From NCBI GenBank assembly GCA_963070105.1, contig OY718808.1, positions 2,716,238 through 2,780,237 of the forward strand: 64,000 nucleotides of DNA, read 5' to 3'. The translations under genes were made by a program, and so were the position numbers. This stretch comes from Litomosoides sigmodontis. Taxonomy: Eukaryota; Nematoda; Chromadorea; Rhabditida; Onchocercidae. Within the stretch, counting starts at the first letter, position 1. Each line of letters begins with the position of its first letter. Under the pieces are notes generated by a model, which saw only the letters and a list, made by a program, of their open reading frames with translations, had not been told where the DNA came from and ran no database searches. Shown here one piece after another: positions 45,599 to 59,000 of this stretch.

Positions 45599-48307
45599 CT
45601 GAAAAATGATAACAAAGATTAATTTCAATAACAGTTAATGTGATCTGAGAGTGATTAGTCATATTTTATTTACGTCTCAATCAATAATTCCTAACTTTCT
45701 TTCAATCTCTTTTTTTTTTTTTTGTATTCACTAGTGATAAACGATCATTCTTCAGAAATCAAATGAAAACAATAGATAGGATCAATTAGGGTTAAGTAGA
45801 GAGAAAATAAAAAGAAGGCTAAGATCAGTTACACTTAAATTAATTTTTTCTTTTCTTTTTTTTTAAGTAATCATATAAAGTTTGGAAAGATTATCAACTG
45901 AATAACTGATCAGTTAACAGTGTGAGAGAAATTGGATGATAAAATTCTTTTCACACTATGCCTGATAGGATATGATTAATATAGGAAGTAAGTTAGTGAA
46001 GCATTTAACTGCAGAATTAGAATAAAACATGAAAGGGAGGCATTTCCCCGGAGCTCTAATTCTTCCTACGATAATGAGTGATATGATTATAGAGATCACC
46101 AACAACAACAAAAAAGGAACTTCTGGAATTTTCCTAAAACTATTTGCAAGGTACGTACGGCTAATATTTGTTTAGCATGCCAATCTTATTCATATATTAT
46201 ATTTTTTTTTGATCTAATCTTTAATAAACCACCTGATAAATCAGTAATTTCGTTAAATTTAAGCTTTCACCTAATGTATATTAAGGTTTTTTTTTGCCAT
46301 CGGTTATTTGCTTGAATTAATATATATCTTCCAATAATCATTACGGCATTACTTCTATAACAATTTGTTCTAGAAAAAAGTAGCAATTATAAATTGTAAA
46401 TGTGTTCTTCGTAGCGGCTAATTTATTTTGTGATAGTCAACCAGTCTGAAACAGGTTCATCAAGTGACAGTTCGATAATTTCGATGCCAGAAGAGTTGAA
46501 AAAGAGGTGAACAGGTTTTTCCTACCTCACAATCAAAAACTTTTGTTACTTTTTAATCTTCTAGTTTCCAAACACTAAATGCAGATTCAAAAATTTTAAA
46601 GCATCAAAAATCACTCACTCAATAATGCAATCAACATGTAATTTCAATTTCATTTATTCAATCAAAGACTCGACAAATGTTTCGGAGTTGTTGCAAAGTT
46701 ACCTATGCATTTCTAATTTTTTTTTTGATATTTCAACTTTTTCATTGCTAAATGTGATTTTCACAAAAAAAAACAGAAAAGAATGGACATACTGTGTTCG
46801 CAATTACAATTTATCTAAATTTTCCTTAAAATTTCTCTTTGATTCTACAACTGCACTTCATTTCATTTCTAAGTCCAAATCTTCAAATCTCACTAGACTA
46901 TTTCTTCTTTTAATTCTAGTCTAATCTAATGAACTTTCAGTGCAACCAATGACTATCAACCCAGTAAAATCGTTAAAACAACAACAACAAAAAAACCTAA
47001 TTACAGGTACGCTACGATTATAGCAAAGAAATTTTCTCTTCAATTACAAGCGATAACACAAACGACGGTAGGAAGAATTGAATTTGAATGATCATGATAG
47101 TCAAACCCGTCTGACATCGTTTAAAACATTCACATAAACTCGTTCTTCTTCAAATAACAATTGTCTGCTGCCAGTGAAACTAAAAAATTCATGCATCATC
47201 CAATTGATATTTCTCAGTTACATTGACGGGGCAAAACTATGCAAATCGTTCCATCATTTTTTTTCCTTCTTTTCTTAATTTAATTTTTATATCAATTAAA
47301 AGTAAAAAATTATCTTCAAATAATATTCCCATGTTGATTTGCTTTTTTTTTTTATTCTTAACAAAAACAATCAATCAAATTCTTACTCGTACAAATGTGT
47401 GAATGCTAAATGAGATGAAATTAGACAGAAATGTTTGATAAAATACGATCTCAGTGATTTTTCTACAAGAAAAAAAAAAGAAAACTCATCAAATTCACTC
47501 ATTGTTTGAAGAGAAGTGAAGTATTAGTGGTTTTTTTTTTTCAGAAATTTTTTAATAACCTTCCACTTATCATACGTTTCGTTGTTTGTTCAATCAATAA
47601 CTGCAACTTTTTATTCTTGAAAAATTTTACAATTCTTTTCAAAAATAAAATGAAATTAAAATCATCAGTAAATTCATACGAAACTTTTTGGAATGATTTC
47701 GAAACGAAATCAGATTAATTTCAACTGTTTTTCACTCATCCTGATAAGTCTATCGTGTAGGTAATTTTGGAAATATGATTAAAATTTATCACTCATAGCA
47801 TAGGATAATTGGCATTCACCGAAACTGTCATTAACATTTGCATTGTTATCATTTCATAATAGCTATTTTAGCAATCATTGTATTACTGTTAATGATAATA
47901 AGCGACCGTTGCAGCATAATTAGATGCTCTCTGAAGCGTCCGAGAAAAAGAAGAAGGCTTACGACGGCTTACTGATACGTTCATACTATGCTCAGAAACG
48001 AAAGCAGTTGAGCTCATTAGCGTGCTTCGCGTATTAAGCGTCCGTCTAACAATGCAATTCGTCGGAAGTGCAGCAATGTGATGCTGTGTGAAGCGAAGCT
48101 TAACGTGCAGAGTAAATGTCACATGTACACAGATAAGACGGAGTCGAAGATTATGAACACGCATAGCTCTCTCCCACTCCCCCACCCTCACGCACTCACA
48201 CTTGACCTCACGTAGCTCCGCATCAACCCGCTCAGCTAATGAAAACTGAAGCTGACAAGGGGTAGCGATTGCACGAATTTTAATGGTTCCTTCAAAATTC
48301 GACTTAC
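45599..48307 (-). other. Probable long first intron (or 5' flank) of ANKS3
   Basis: A 2.7 kb stretch of AT-rich sequence with poly-T tracts. Its right part (47900-48307) is clearly richer in G+C and CpG and leaves a 143-codon minus-strand frame open, but that frame lacks an ATG start and any recognisable domain. I see no other gene. Confidence 0.5.
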
Positions 48308-48316
48308 GACATACAT
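48308..48316 (-). other. ANKS3: Candidate first coding exon of ANKS3 (three codons)
   Basis: On the minus strand ATG-TAT-GTC is followed at once by a GTAAGT donor. Joined to the acceptor ending at 45599 (CAG before ATAACAGG) it gives MYVITG in frame with the downstream Met at 45589. This would lengthen the protein by six residues and make a 2.7 kb first intron. Support is only the donor, the frame and the position near the promoter. Confidence 0.4.
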
Positions 48317-48708
48317 TCAATGGGTGACGGGTGTCGTTGGAGATGTTAGGGTTTTCTTTGTTTGTTCTGTTTTTGAGTGCGTCGTTTGCTCACTCTTTCT
48401 CTTACTGAAATCTGATAAAATTTCATTAAAAATCAATACATCCTATCTTTTTCATTAAAAATCAGTACATCCTATCTTTTTCATTAAAAATCGACCGGTT
48501 TTACATGGGAGCTTTTGTCGATTTAAAAAAAAAAGCAATCATTAATCGACCCTGTGCAGTATGTTTTGAATTGCAAGAGTTTATTTCACACTATAAAATT
48601 GCAGAACTTTTCGGCATCCTGGCTATCACTGTATTGTCTAATTTATCATATTGCAATTGCGACCCCAGTACAAGCACACAAGCATCTTTATCATCAACAG
48701 AATTGATT
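48317..48708. promoter_or_regulatory. Short bidirectional promoter region between ANKS3 and EIF1AD
   Basis: About 390 bp separate the candidate ANKS3 first exon (minus) and the EIF1AD ATG (plus). It includes about 2.5 tandem copies of a 30-bp unit (48422-48492, TTTTTCATTAAAAATCAGTA). Just before the EIF1AD ATG there is an acceptor-like TCATCAACAG ending at 48700. The bidirectional role is inferred from the head-to-head layout only. Confidence 0.4.
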
Positions 48709-50040
48709 ATGTCTCTCACTACGAAAAAACGTTATGTGATGAAACAGGCAGAAAGTGAATTATTCATGCCGAAAGAGAACGAAATTATTGCGCGTATTTT
48801 GACGTCTCCGGGAAGAAATCTACATGAGGTAAGCTGCGGTCGTTTAATTTTTACTGGTATTACAATGGACAAGATTACCTAGTTGTGTGCTATACTAGGA
48901 ATTACGTAGCGTGAATGATTCGACTTCTTTCTACACTTCTTTGACAGCTGAACTACATAATTTGCTATTTTAGATGCATGACCGGTACACATTTGGAAGT
49001 TTGATTTAACTCAAACATGACTAATGTTTAGTTTGGTTATCGTGAATAGCTTGACAGTGGATGTGGTGGTTCTTCGGAAGTACTCGTTTTAACTTCCAAA
49101 TTTTTAAAAATGATGTGTGTGTTACGATTATACATAAACATTCCTGTTCTCGCTGGATATATGTATAAATGCGATGATTTCAGGTAGATGATGAAAAAGG
49201 GGGGAAATATTTAGCAAGCATGCCGAGGAAATTTAGAGAAACAATTTATGTCAAACGAGGTAGTTTTGTTTTCGTGACACCAATAAAAGAAGGTGTTAAA
49301 GTGAAAGCAGAAATTACGCAAATTTTGGATGACGAAAATATTTTATACCTAAGGGAGCAGAAGATGTGGCCTACAAGGTTCACATTTCATTTTATATAAG
49401 TTCCATTTTTCTTACGATTCAAAACATTTGCACATTTACACATTGTCGTGTATGGTGTGAAATTTGTGACTTGAAATAGTAGGTACGTGCTTTAAAAGAG
49501 AGTACAAATATATGAAAATGGGATTTCGTTGAACTGGATTAGCACCTAAGCAAAGAAGGTTGATAATTCCAGTCCAAGAAACATAAATCTTGCTTTGCCC
49601 TTTTGAAAACATGTCATGAAAACATTCATCTGTTATTCCAAACGACTATGCTATAGGTTCGAGGTATATGCGGAAAGTATAACTCGTGAAGCAAAGAGAG
49701 GTATTGTTGCTGGTGGTTCAAAAAGGCATGACGTTATTGACGAAGATATGCTACCATCCAGTGACAATGACGACGATGAGTATGACATGAGCAGTGAAGA
49801 CGAAAAGAATAGCGACAGCTCGGCTGACGATTTTTCTGATCTAGCAGGTTCCTTTCAAAATCATCACTCAAATCTTACATCTTCAGATAATTATCACCGC
49901 AAGCCCCTTAAAATATCAATTTTTCAGAAAATGAAGGATTGAGAAAAGACGATGAGACGGAAGATAGTGACCAACAGGGATCAAGCAGTGATGATCTAAA
50001 TTTCAAAATATACAATCCAAATCGATTAAGGCGATTATAG
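48709..50040 (+). CDS. EIF1AD: EIF1AD (eIF1A domain-containing protein) homologue; 4 exons, 205 aa
   Basis: Exons: 48709-48828, 49184-49377, 49657-49847, 49928-50040; phases match. Family signature: KKRYVMKQ at the start, IIARILTSPGRNLHEV, SMPRKFRETIYVKRGSFVFV, EGVKVKAEITQIL, then WPTRF: the S1/eIF1A-type OB-fold that binds RNA. Human EIF1AD is about 165 aa; most of the extra length here is an acidic, serine-rich tail (SSDNDDDEYDMSSEDEKNSD), followed by the conserved end YNPNRLRRL. The start was set at 48709 because homology begins there and an acceptor-like CAACAG sits 8 nt upstream, as expected for spliced-leader addition; an upstream in-frame extension lacks similarity. Intron 3 is 80 nt, and retaining it still gives an open frame of 32 more codons. 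AATAAA at 50266-50271. EIF1AD is a nuclear protein of uncertain function, linked to stress response or ribosome biogenesis. Confidence 0.9.
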
Positions 50041-53000
50041 TTTTTGTTGCTTCTAACTTCGAACCCAGTGTGTTCAAAATTTAAGTGTTTTTGCTGTTTG
50101 TGATAGGATGATACAAATGGAGCCTTAAAAAAACCCGATTCATACTGTAGAAGCTCTACCTAAGCTATCAGTATAACGACATTTTCCAATCTGAATTGCT
50201 TGTAAAATTCCTATTTTTTATTCATGTACTCAATCGCATAATTTGTTTTTCTGTTTAATAATTTCAATAAAATTTGTTCGAATTTATTATCACGCAAGGG
50301 ATTGAATTCGAAGTTCAATTTTATCCTGAACTTCTAACTTTTTCATTATTTACTTTCCGAGTTCGGAATAGTGTTGTATTAATATAGCTGGGTACTGGTA
50401 AGATTGCATAGAGTCAAACACAGGTTTGGCATATCTAAAATGAGAAGTCGGACATTTTTCACTTCCATTAAGATATTGCCTCCTCTGGGAGACGCTCGAA
50501 AATGAGTAAAGAGACCTGTTTCTTAGAATTTATGTTACTGGGTGTTTTGGTCTTGTTCGTTAACTTTCCTTTAATGTTTTACGAAGTTTTTTCACTTAAA
50601 GATGTTGCGCTCACTTATATTCTAGAAAATGCATTTGATTGATATGATAGTTTATTCCATCGCAAACATTGAAGATTTTTGCAACTACAATCCAAGTCCT
50701 CTGTATACGTTATAATTCGTACATCATGAACGTGGTATTTGCTATGATTTAAGGTGAAATTAAAAAATCATATCCTACTTGATCTCAGGTATTACTCTCT
50801 AGCAATATGACCTTTTTTTTTGCTATGAAAGGATTATGATTTAGGTGATTTTTGCATGGGTTGTAGAATTATAAAAAATTCAAAAAATTTTGCAAGATCA
50901 TAGAAGATCTAAAATTTCCACTTTAATTTCGTCATATTCCATTTCTAGCCTCATGAGAAAATTGCTGAGAAATTGGAAATAGAGGTGCAAAAGTATTAGC
51001 GAAATCTTTAAGCTGCCTTGTTTATGCATTGCATCTATCCCTCTCTCTCTCTCTCTCTCCCTCCTTTATCTTTCAATATTTGAAAAAAGCAGTTAGAGCT
51101 GCTAAATTGTTTTATCATCGATGCAGTACTTTTTTATGCGTCAAATAATTTTATGTTTACGAATTTGCATCAAATAAATTCAAATTTGAAATTGAGTGAA
51201 ATTTCCACTTACGTTACTCTCGTAATGTTTTACTCGAATCTTTTCACTAAAAAAAAAGCACGAAAAAAAATCTCTTCAGTGAATAGTGCAACAAAATATT
51301 CTATTAAAAGAAAAATTTGATAAACATTTTTTTTTCTTAAAAAAAAACAATTCTCATTTTGCCAAGTTTTTTTTTATTGTTAACTTTCACGCATGAAGAA
51401 AATACTCAGAAAGCCTACCATCTATCACCATCTAAAAGATCTAATAATTACTTCCTAACTTTTTTGACTAAATTTAATTCCTTAATTAATTAAGTTAATA
51501 ATTTTAACTAATTTGTCCATCATCAAACGTATCGTACACCATCCTCAGCTGTATAGAACACTTCAATTTAGCTTCGTTAGTTGTGGCACTCATCAATTTC
51601 GATTAAATATTCAATGAAATGAATAAGAGAGTTGTCGGTTAAATTAAAGACTTTCTTTTTTTCTTCACGGATAGTATGAGATTTGTGATCGACGACCAAA
51701 TGATTGAATTATCCATTCAAAAAAAATTTTAATTCATTTTTTTTTCTCAGAGGAAAAAAAATTCGTTCATTTATAAATCAGTTATAAATGAAACATGAAA
51801 TGCACTTCTATTAAATGGATCTTTAATTTACAACTTACTTTAATTTACAATTTGATAATTAACTTCAATTTATTTGTATTTTGCATTGATAATTTGAATA
51901 CTTGCAGTCAAACTATTTTTAGCTATCATAATTGATGCTATCTCTCAATGAATCTACCAGATCAGTTATTTCAATGTTTTTGTTTGTATTTAATTTTTTT
52001 CGTTTCAAGATTTATTCGACTGGATAATTAAATTTTAGAAAAATAAATTAACAAAATAAAATGATTTCTGAAATTAATTTAATGTCAGCTTGAGTGAATA
52101 AATGTTTTAATTTAAGTGGGACAGTGATGTTAATTGTTTTTTATGATATTTTAATTCACCTGTTTGCTAAAACCATCCTCTATTTGCTATAAATTTACAC
52201 TTAAATTATTCAAATATTTTTCAAAAATTTTGAAATTAGAAAATCAACGATTTTTTTTTCAGTCGTTCAATTAAGCATTACTTTCAGTTGGTTTATTCTT
52301 ACAAGTAAATCAGTTATTTCTATCATTCACGTTTCGCGCTGCATTTTTAATAATATTTGCCATGTTTAGACTTTATGTCACAAAAAATTCACGTCAACGT
52401 TTCACGTGAAAATGACAATTAAGTGAAAAGAGGATGGGTTTATTGTAATAGTTAGCACTCAGTGATTTATAATACAGTTTAGTTTGGACCTGAAATTAGT
52501 AGATAATGATAAATTATCGTTTGCATTTGAAGCGTATAGTGCAACAAATAAAAACTGATTTTCAAGTAATGCTTATACTTCATTTAAGAAAAAAATTCTA
52601 TTAGTGAAATGAAAAACAGGATTTAAATTTATTCCAGTAATTGAATTTGTTAATTTTAAATAATACAGCATTCGGTTAACACTAATTATTGTTTGTTTAA
52701 ATTACAATAAATGTTGAATATGATAAATTCACAAGAGAAAAAACAAAAAAAAATCGAAGGATGAAAATTTAACGCCTTTTTTTTCTTTTGTTTTCATTTT
52801 CACTTTTTACATGTGTAACAAAACAAACAAGGCTTAACATTTGATAAACGACAGTTTTTTCAAACTTTACGCATCACATTTTCTTCTTTTAAAAAAAATG
52901 ACTTTCTCTCACTTTGCAATTTATGAGTGAGTAAAATTTGAAAAGAAAAAATTGAAAAATATTTCGAAGTTTCGCATTTCATTTGTTATGAGAGCTGGAA

Positions 53001-56000
53001 AACTCTGATGCAAAAGTACAATTGTTATTTATTATGAAATATTTTGAAAATAATGGGAAATGAAAGAGTAGTCTCCGAGTTCGACGGCTCACCCTCACAA
53101 CCATTATTGTTTGGCAACATATGGTTTGGCTCATGCATTCGTTGGCCATTTGCTATTCAGCTATTTACTTTTCTTGGCTTCTTTGCCACTTCGCTTATTT
53201 CTCCTTTTTGCAATTTTTGACTGCTAGGCGTATTTTGTGTTTTTGCGCATTGAGTGAAAAGCTATCAAGAAACAATTATTTCAGTTTTAAATTTAACATT
53301 ATTACGAGAAGAGAAGCAAGGAAAACATCAAATTTTGCAAGAGTGCAAAATTCCAATCTTGTAATTTCAATTTCATCGATTAATTATTTATCATATTAAA
53401 TATTTGAAATGCTCAGTCGCGCCTCAACCCTTCTTTTCATTTCATTATTTCCAATATTTTTTTTTGTATTTTTTTTTAAAAAAATTTGAATTCATTATAT
53501 CTCAATTAATAGATAATTTATGTGATTCTACTGTAAAACATGTCTGGTTAAATTTTATAAAGTGATAATTTTTAATTTTTTTAATTTTTTAATTAAATTT
53601 TAATTTTTAAAACACACACATACACATACACGCACACACCTAGAAGATTAAATTCTCCGAGCATAAAATAGTTGAATAAGGCCTAAATTGCATTTATTTT
53701 TAGCATAAAATAGTTGGGTAAGGCCTAAATTACGGAAATAGATGATTTTCAGTAATGATATTAGCAAGGATAAAAGTATCGGAAAGGCTAAATTTTACTA
53801 TTAATTACTATTAATTTAAATCGAATACGATGAAGACTAGCTTAGCCAACTACTATTATTATATTAGCCTCAAAGCAAAAACTCCATTCAGTGCTATTCC
53901 AACTTGTAGTTTTTTTCTTTCGTGCAAAAAATTTTCTCGCATATTTTGCTTTTTTTTTTTAAAATGAATTATTTCATTAAAAATAAATTTTTTTTAATAA
54001 ATTATTTTTGATGAAAATTACATTTACTAGCATAAGTTTATATCCATTTAAGCATACACATATCCTTTTATTTATTGAGCAAATTCTTTGCATATTTGTA
54101 AGAAAATCTAGCTGAATCAGCGCGTACCGTCGTACGTGTATGATGCGTGTGCGATATTTGATCATTTGAATTACAAATTTGATTTAATTCTTTGGCGAAT
54201 ATATGTGAATTTTCAAAATCTATATCAACTGTAGAAAAAAAAATGGTACATTTAAACGCATTAAACGATTTGTTTTTTTCCATAACAGATAATTTTATAC
54301 GTTGATAAAATATAGATTTTGCGCGCTTAAAAAGGAATTAAAAATTTTTTTCTCCTTTTTTGCGAAAAAATTAAAAATGAATTTTTTTTTCAAAAAATTA
54401 TTTTTTTTCTTTTTTTCTGCTTTGTTTTGAACACTTATGGCAGTGAGCTTGAATTGAAAAGTATCTTCATCCAATTGGACGAATGTAATACCTTTCATCA
54501 GTTAAACATCTTTTTTCTTTCCTCCTTTCTCTCTCTTTTTTTCTCTCTCTCCTTCTCTCTCTGTAGGTGCCTATCATTTGAAAGTAATTTATATTTGTGG
54601 TCAGTTAAGTTTGTAAAATAAAATATCATTTGCATAATAGGAAACTAAATTAAACGATGGAAAAATTTCCGGAATATTCCATCCAATTATCTTCCCTCTT
54701 TCCTAAATTTTTAAAAAATTAAAAAAAATTACGATTGGAATTAGCTTTATAGATTTACCTGTCTCTAACACTACACATGAAATGTGTACATATTATTTAT
54801 GTAAAATTAATAAAATTTTAAATTTTGTAAAATTCAAAAATACTACAATTCATGGAAACTTTTGCAAATGTTGCGTCATTTTGATAAATAGCGTTCACTG
54901 TAACAATTTCTCTCTCATTGAATGTTACAGAATAAATTAGGTTTTTTTTCGAAATGGAATACCAATTAAAAAAAAGTTTATTCATTTCTTCATGCTACGG
55001 CTTATTTCTTTTAATTTTTTTTTTTAAATATTTCTTTTATCTATTTTATTACGGCAGTAGTGATCATTCCAATGAAGCATTTTTATTACTGCATGAATTA
55101 ATGTATAACAATTCAGGAAGGTTTTTTAAAATTAGAACGCAGTGAAAAAAGCATTGTGCTAAATGCATCATTTGAACTGAATACTTTTCAACCATTATTT
55201 TTCAAATTCTTAACTGCTTTCAATTAATTAATCATTGGACAATTTAGCACCGATAAACGCTAATAAATAATTAAAGAAGCAATTTAATTTACTATCAAGC
55301 AATACCTTCTATGATTTATTTTAATTTTCCATCTAAATTGCAATGAAAAGCTGTTTTCCTCATTTGCAAAATTTTCTAAATAGTAAGTGAAAATTTAACG
55401 CACAGTAACGCACAGTTTGCACTAAAAGTTAGTTAAATTTAGCAATTAGCTGATGAAAAAAGGAAATTTTGAAAGAGTGCATTTGTGCAATTGTAGAAGT
55501 GAATTAACAAATTGAAATAATACGACGAATTGAATTAGATATCTTCAAGTGTTCGAATGATCAAAGTTCATTTTAATTTCGAAATATTTTTTTTAAATCT
55601 AAAATTATGTATTATTTCCATTTTGCATTTTTTCCAAAAAAAAAAAGCAAATGTGACAATTTTATCGGAAATTTATTCGACAATTTGATGAATAAATGAA
55701 AATGCAATAATCTAATTTGGTATTCAAGAGGGAAAATCATCGAATTCGGCAATTTTTTTTCCCAAAAAATAAAACTAATTAAATCGTTCATATTTGCAAT
55801 AAATTTACGATTTCGTCTAAATAGTCACTTTCGTTACATTCAATGAAATGCAAACACAAATTAACATTGTAGAATTTTATTCAAAGAAATAAAAATTTAG
55901 ATTGTTTTTCGGTTTATTCCTCTGAGACAAATACTTCGAAATTTTGTGCAATACGTATAGCGAAGGAAAAAATACGCAATTTTTCGTCGTGAATTTTAAG

Positions 56001-59000
56001 TCGGCAAAAGACAAAAATTTTACAAATATTTATTTTTGGCCTAACAAAGCAAATAAACCTTAAACAGTTCTAAATGCTTTTTGCAACAATTTTTTTTAGT
56101 AAAAAAAGTTTCACTCACTGAATTAATGAGTACTACTATAAACGTGGACATTTTTTTTAAATCACTAAAACTAAAAATTAACAATAGAAAGTTTTGTTAG
56201 AAACTATCGCTACATTTTTAATTGTGCCTTTCTTTCATTAAAAAAAATTTTTAAATAATTTTAATTATTAGTCTCCAACTTTGATAATTGAAGACTGATT
56301 GATACTGCGAAATTTTTTAAATAATTTTGAAAAGTTACTCAACAGAGTAGTGTTAAAATTTCATTATAATGATTATTATTGTTAATTGTCAATATTCCTC
56401 AATAAGGAATATGGATTGCGAGAGAGAGAGAGAGAGCGAAAAAAAGAAGAGAAAGAGTGATGAGATGACATTTTTCATCAACTACATTATATTGTTTAAG
56501 ATTATAACGATTTTCATACAAGTTATGCTAATCAAGATTATAGTGATTATCGCACTAATGGCTTAACTTAAAGCTGTGGTAATTTTCATCGTTAATTAAA
56601 ATAGTGATTTTCACATTACTTGTCTTGTGTTAATTATGCTAGTCCAACTTACAGTGATTTCCATACTACGATACTTTACAAACTGTATTATTCTGGGTAT
56701 TAGGAAGAAATGAAATAAATTTTAAAGTAACTAACGGAGTGAAATGAGTCATTCATTTTGAAACTATCTAATAAACTAATTTTTTTCTTTTTATTCACAT
56801 AATAATCATTTTACAGTTATTCTGTAATGGTTTTCACTGCAACATTAAAAAATTTTTTTTTTTTAAATTTAATGAGTGAAATTTATTTCCGTGCAATTTA
56901 GTGCAACAATAATTGGCTAAATTAAAAATTTGCACGTTTAGTAATGATTGTTTACTGTTTTACTTTGTCACTTCATATCAAATTGCTTGTTTTATTGAGA
57001 AGCGAATTAGCAAATGCTACAATTCATTTGTGGTTAATATGAAAATAACAATTTATATTTGGAAAAGTGCGTTCTTAAATTTTCTCACGCAGTCTTTTTA
57101 ATTTAAAATATAATCAAAATGTTTAATTAATTAAGAAAAAATAGTTTCAAACTTTTGTGTGGAAATAAAAAAGATTATAAATTTTATTAATATAATTGTA
57201 CAAATGTGTAGATTAGTAATGGTTAAAAAATTTTAGAAAAAGAATGTGTATATATGTATGTATAAACATTCTTTTAGGAAAGAGAATTTTGTATTAAAAT
57301 TTCAAGTAGCAATTTATGAATGAAAGAAGAATAAGCAGTGTGAATTTAGGATTGGTGATGAGATATGAGAAATCCTAATATTGATTTTAGGACGAATGCC
57401 TATGCATCTAATTATAATTCTTGCTATTGTTATTGGAAGAAAAAAAAAATTTAAGCCTAAAAATAAAATGAAAATTAGATTTTTTGCCAATTTTTCAGGA
57501 TTTATTGCTGCAATGGCGCTGTGCAAGTCTTTCATCAAATGCATAATTCATGATTTTTTCACGTTAAAAGCTCAATTAATTAAGTAAATCAAACTACTGT
57601 AAAATTTCCTAGCGCTATTTTTAGCTGATTTTCTGAGTAGAAAAAGTTTTTGTATATTTTGTGGGTTGAAAAAATTATTTAATTTTCAACAAAATACAAA
57701 TTTTAAAAAGTGTTAGAGTATTACTTAAATTTTTATTTATATTAGTAATTACCAGTTTAAAATATTTCATAAGAATTTTTTAAAAGGTATACATGTACTC
57801 TGCTCTAAATTAGCACCGAAATGTTTTTTATTTCAATATTCCTTTTGCAAAACAGTGAAGAAAAAATTAAAAATTTTTATAAATCGATATACTTTCATTT
57901 ATCGCTTTCCATGCCAGTGAGAAATATCAATAAAAGTTTATGGCACATCTTTTTTTTTTTTAAATGAACAATTCATCATTAGTGGCTAATGAAAATATGA
58001 AGAATGAAACCTTTGGAAACTTAACTTTTCTAGCATTTCAAAATATCTACCATATGTGCTACACTGTTAAGCTAATCTTATCCACTATATTAATTCACCA
58101 CTCCTCCATTACCAATATATTAATTTCCCACTTTTCCAGTTCCGATATTATTACCAATTGAAATCACTGATATTTACTTGTTTCTATCAAACAATATTAC
58201 CTTCAACATTAGAAAAGCAGACAAGACGTTAGACTTTTCAATTGTTATAAATTGTGCTGAAAATATTAGAAAAAAAATTTCACATAATTTCTTTCATTAA
58301 TTTAATAACACTTCATCACTCCATAGCTAGTTCACATTTTCAGCTCTCCATACACTACCTTAACAGGTGAAAAAAGTGTATGCTTATCCGTTCTCATTCA
58401 CTATTGTTTATAAATGAAAAATTTCGAAAAAAAAATTGAAAATTTGAAAGAGAAGAGATATTTTCCCCGTGGGAAGTGATAAGTTTCCTACTTTAACAGC
58501 ATGAAAAATTCGTTAGTTTCACTACAATCAATCAAAATTAGTAACATTTTTTTATAAATTAATGTATAATAAATGAAATTAAACTAATGTATAATAAATT
58601 TTATTATAAATTAATGCATCAATTACCATTATTATATTTTGTCGTTTAGGATAATTCGAATTTACTGTTGCATTTATTCGACGCTAGCAACACACATATT
58701 TGAAAATGTTGACAAATTTCTAATCTAATAAGATTATTCTCGGTGGTGTTTTTTTTTTTGATATTTAACTAATAATTTTGCACGCTTTCTCTGCTTTCCA
58801 ATAAATTAAAATTTTTTGCGTAATTTTAATTATTCATTGCAAAATTTGGATTAAAAAAAAGCTGTATAATTTCTCTAGCAGTTAAATTTTTCGTTTATTT
58901 TATCATTACATTTGTTGCGCAATTTTGCTCGTCAAGAAGTCGTCAAATTTAGGAAGTAAAAAGTTTCGATCCTATGAATAAAATTAAAAAGCTTGGAGAA

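Noticed and set aside
53070..53103. tRNA-like motif on the minus strand (GGTTGTGAGGGTGAGCCG)
   Set aside because: It resembles the 5' part of a Leu/Ser tRNA, but no matching B box (GGTTCGAATCC type) or acceptor stem partner follows; probably chance.
57314..57587. Overlapping hydrophobic frames on both strands
   Set aside because: Short, AT-driven and antisense to each other; no conserved motif, start context or exon partners.
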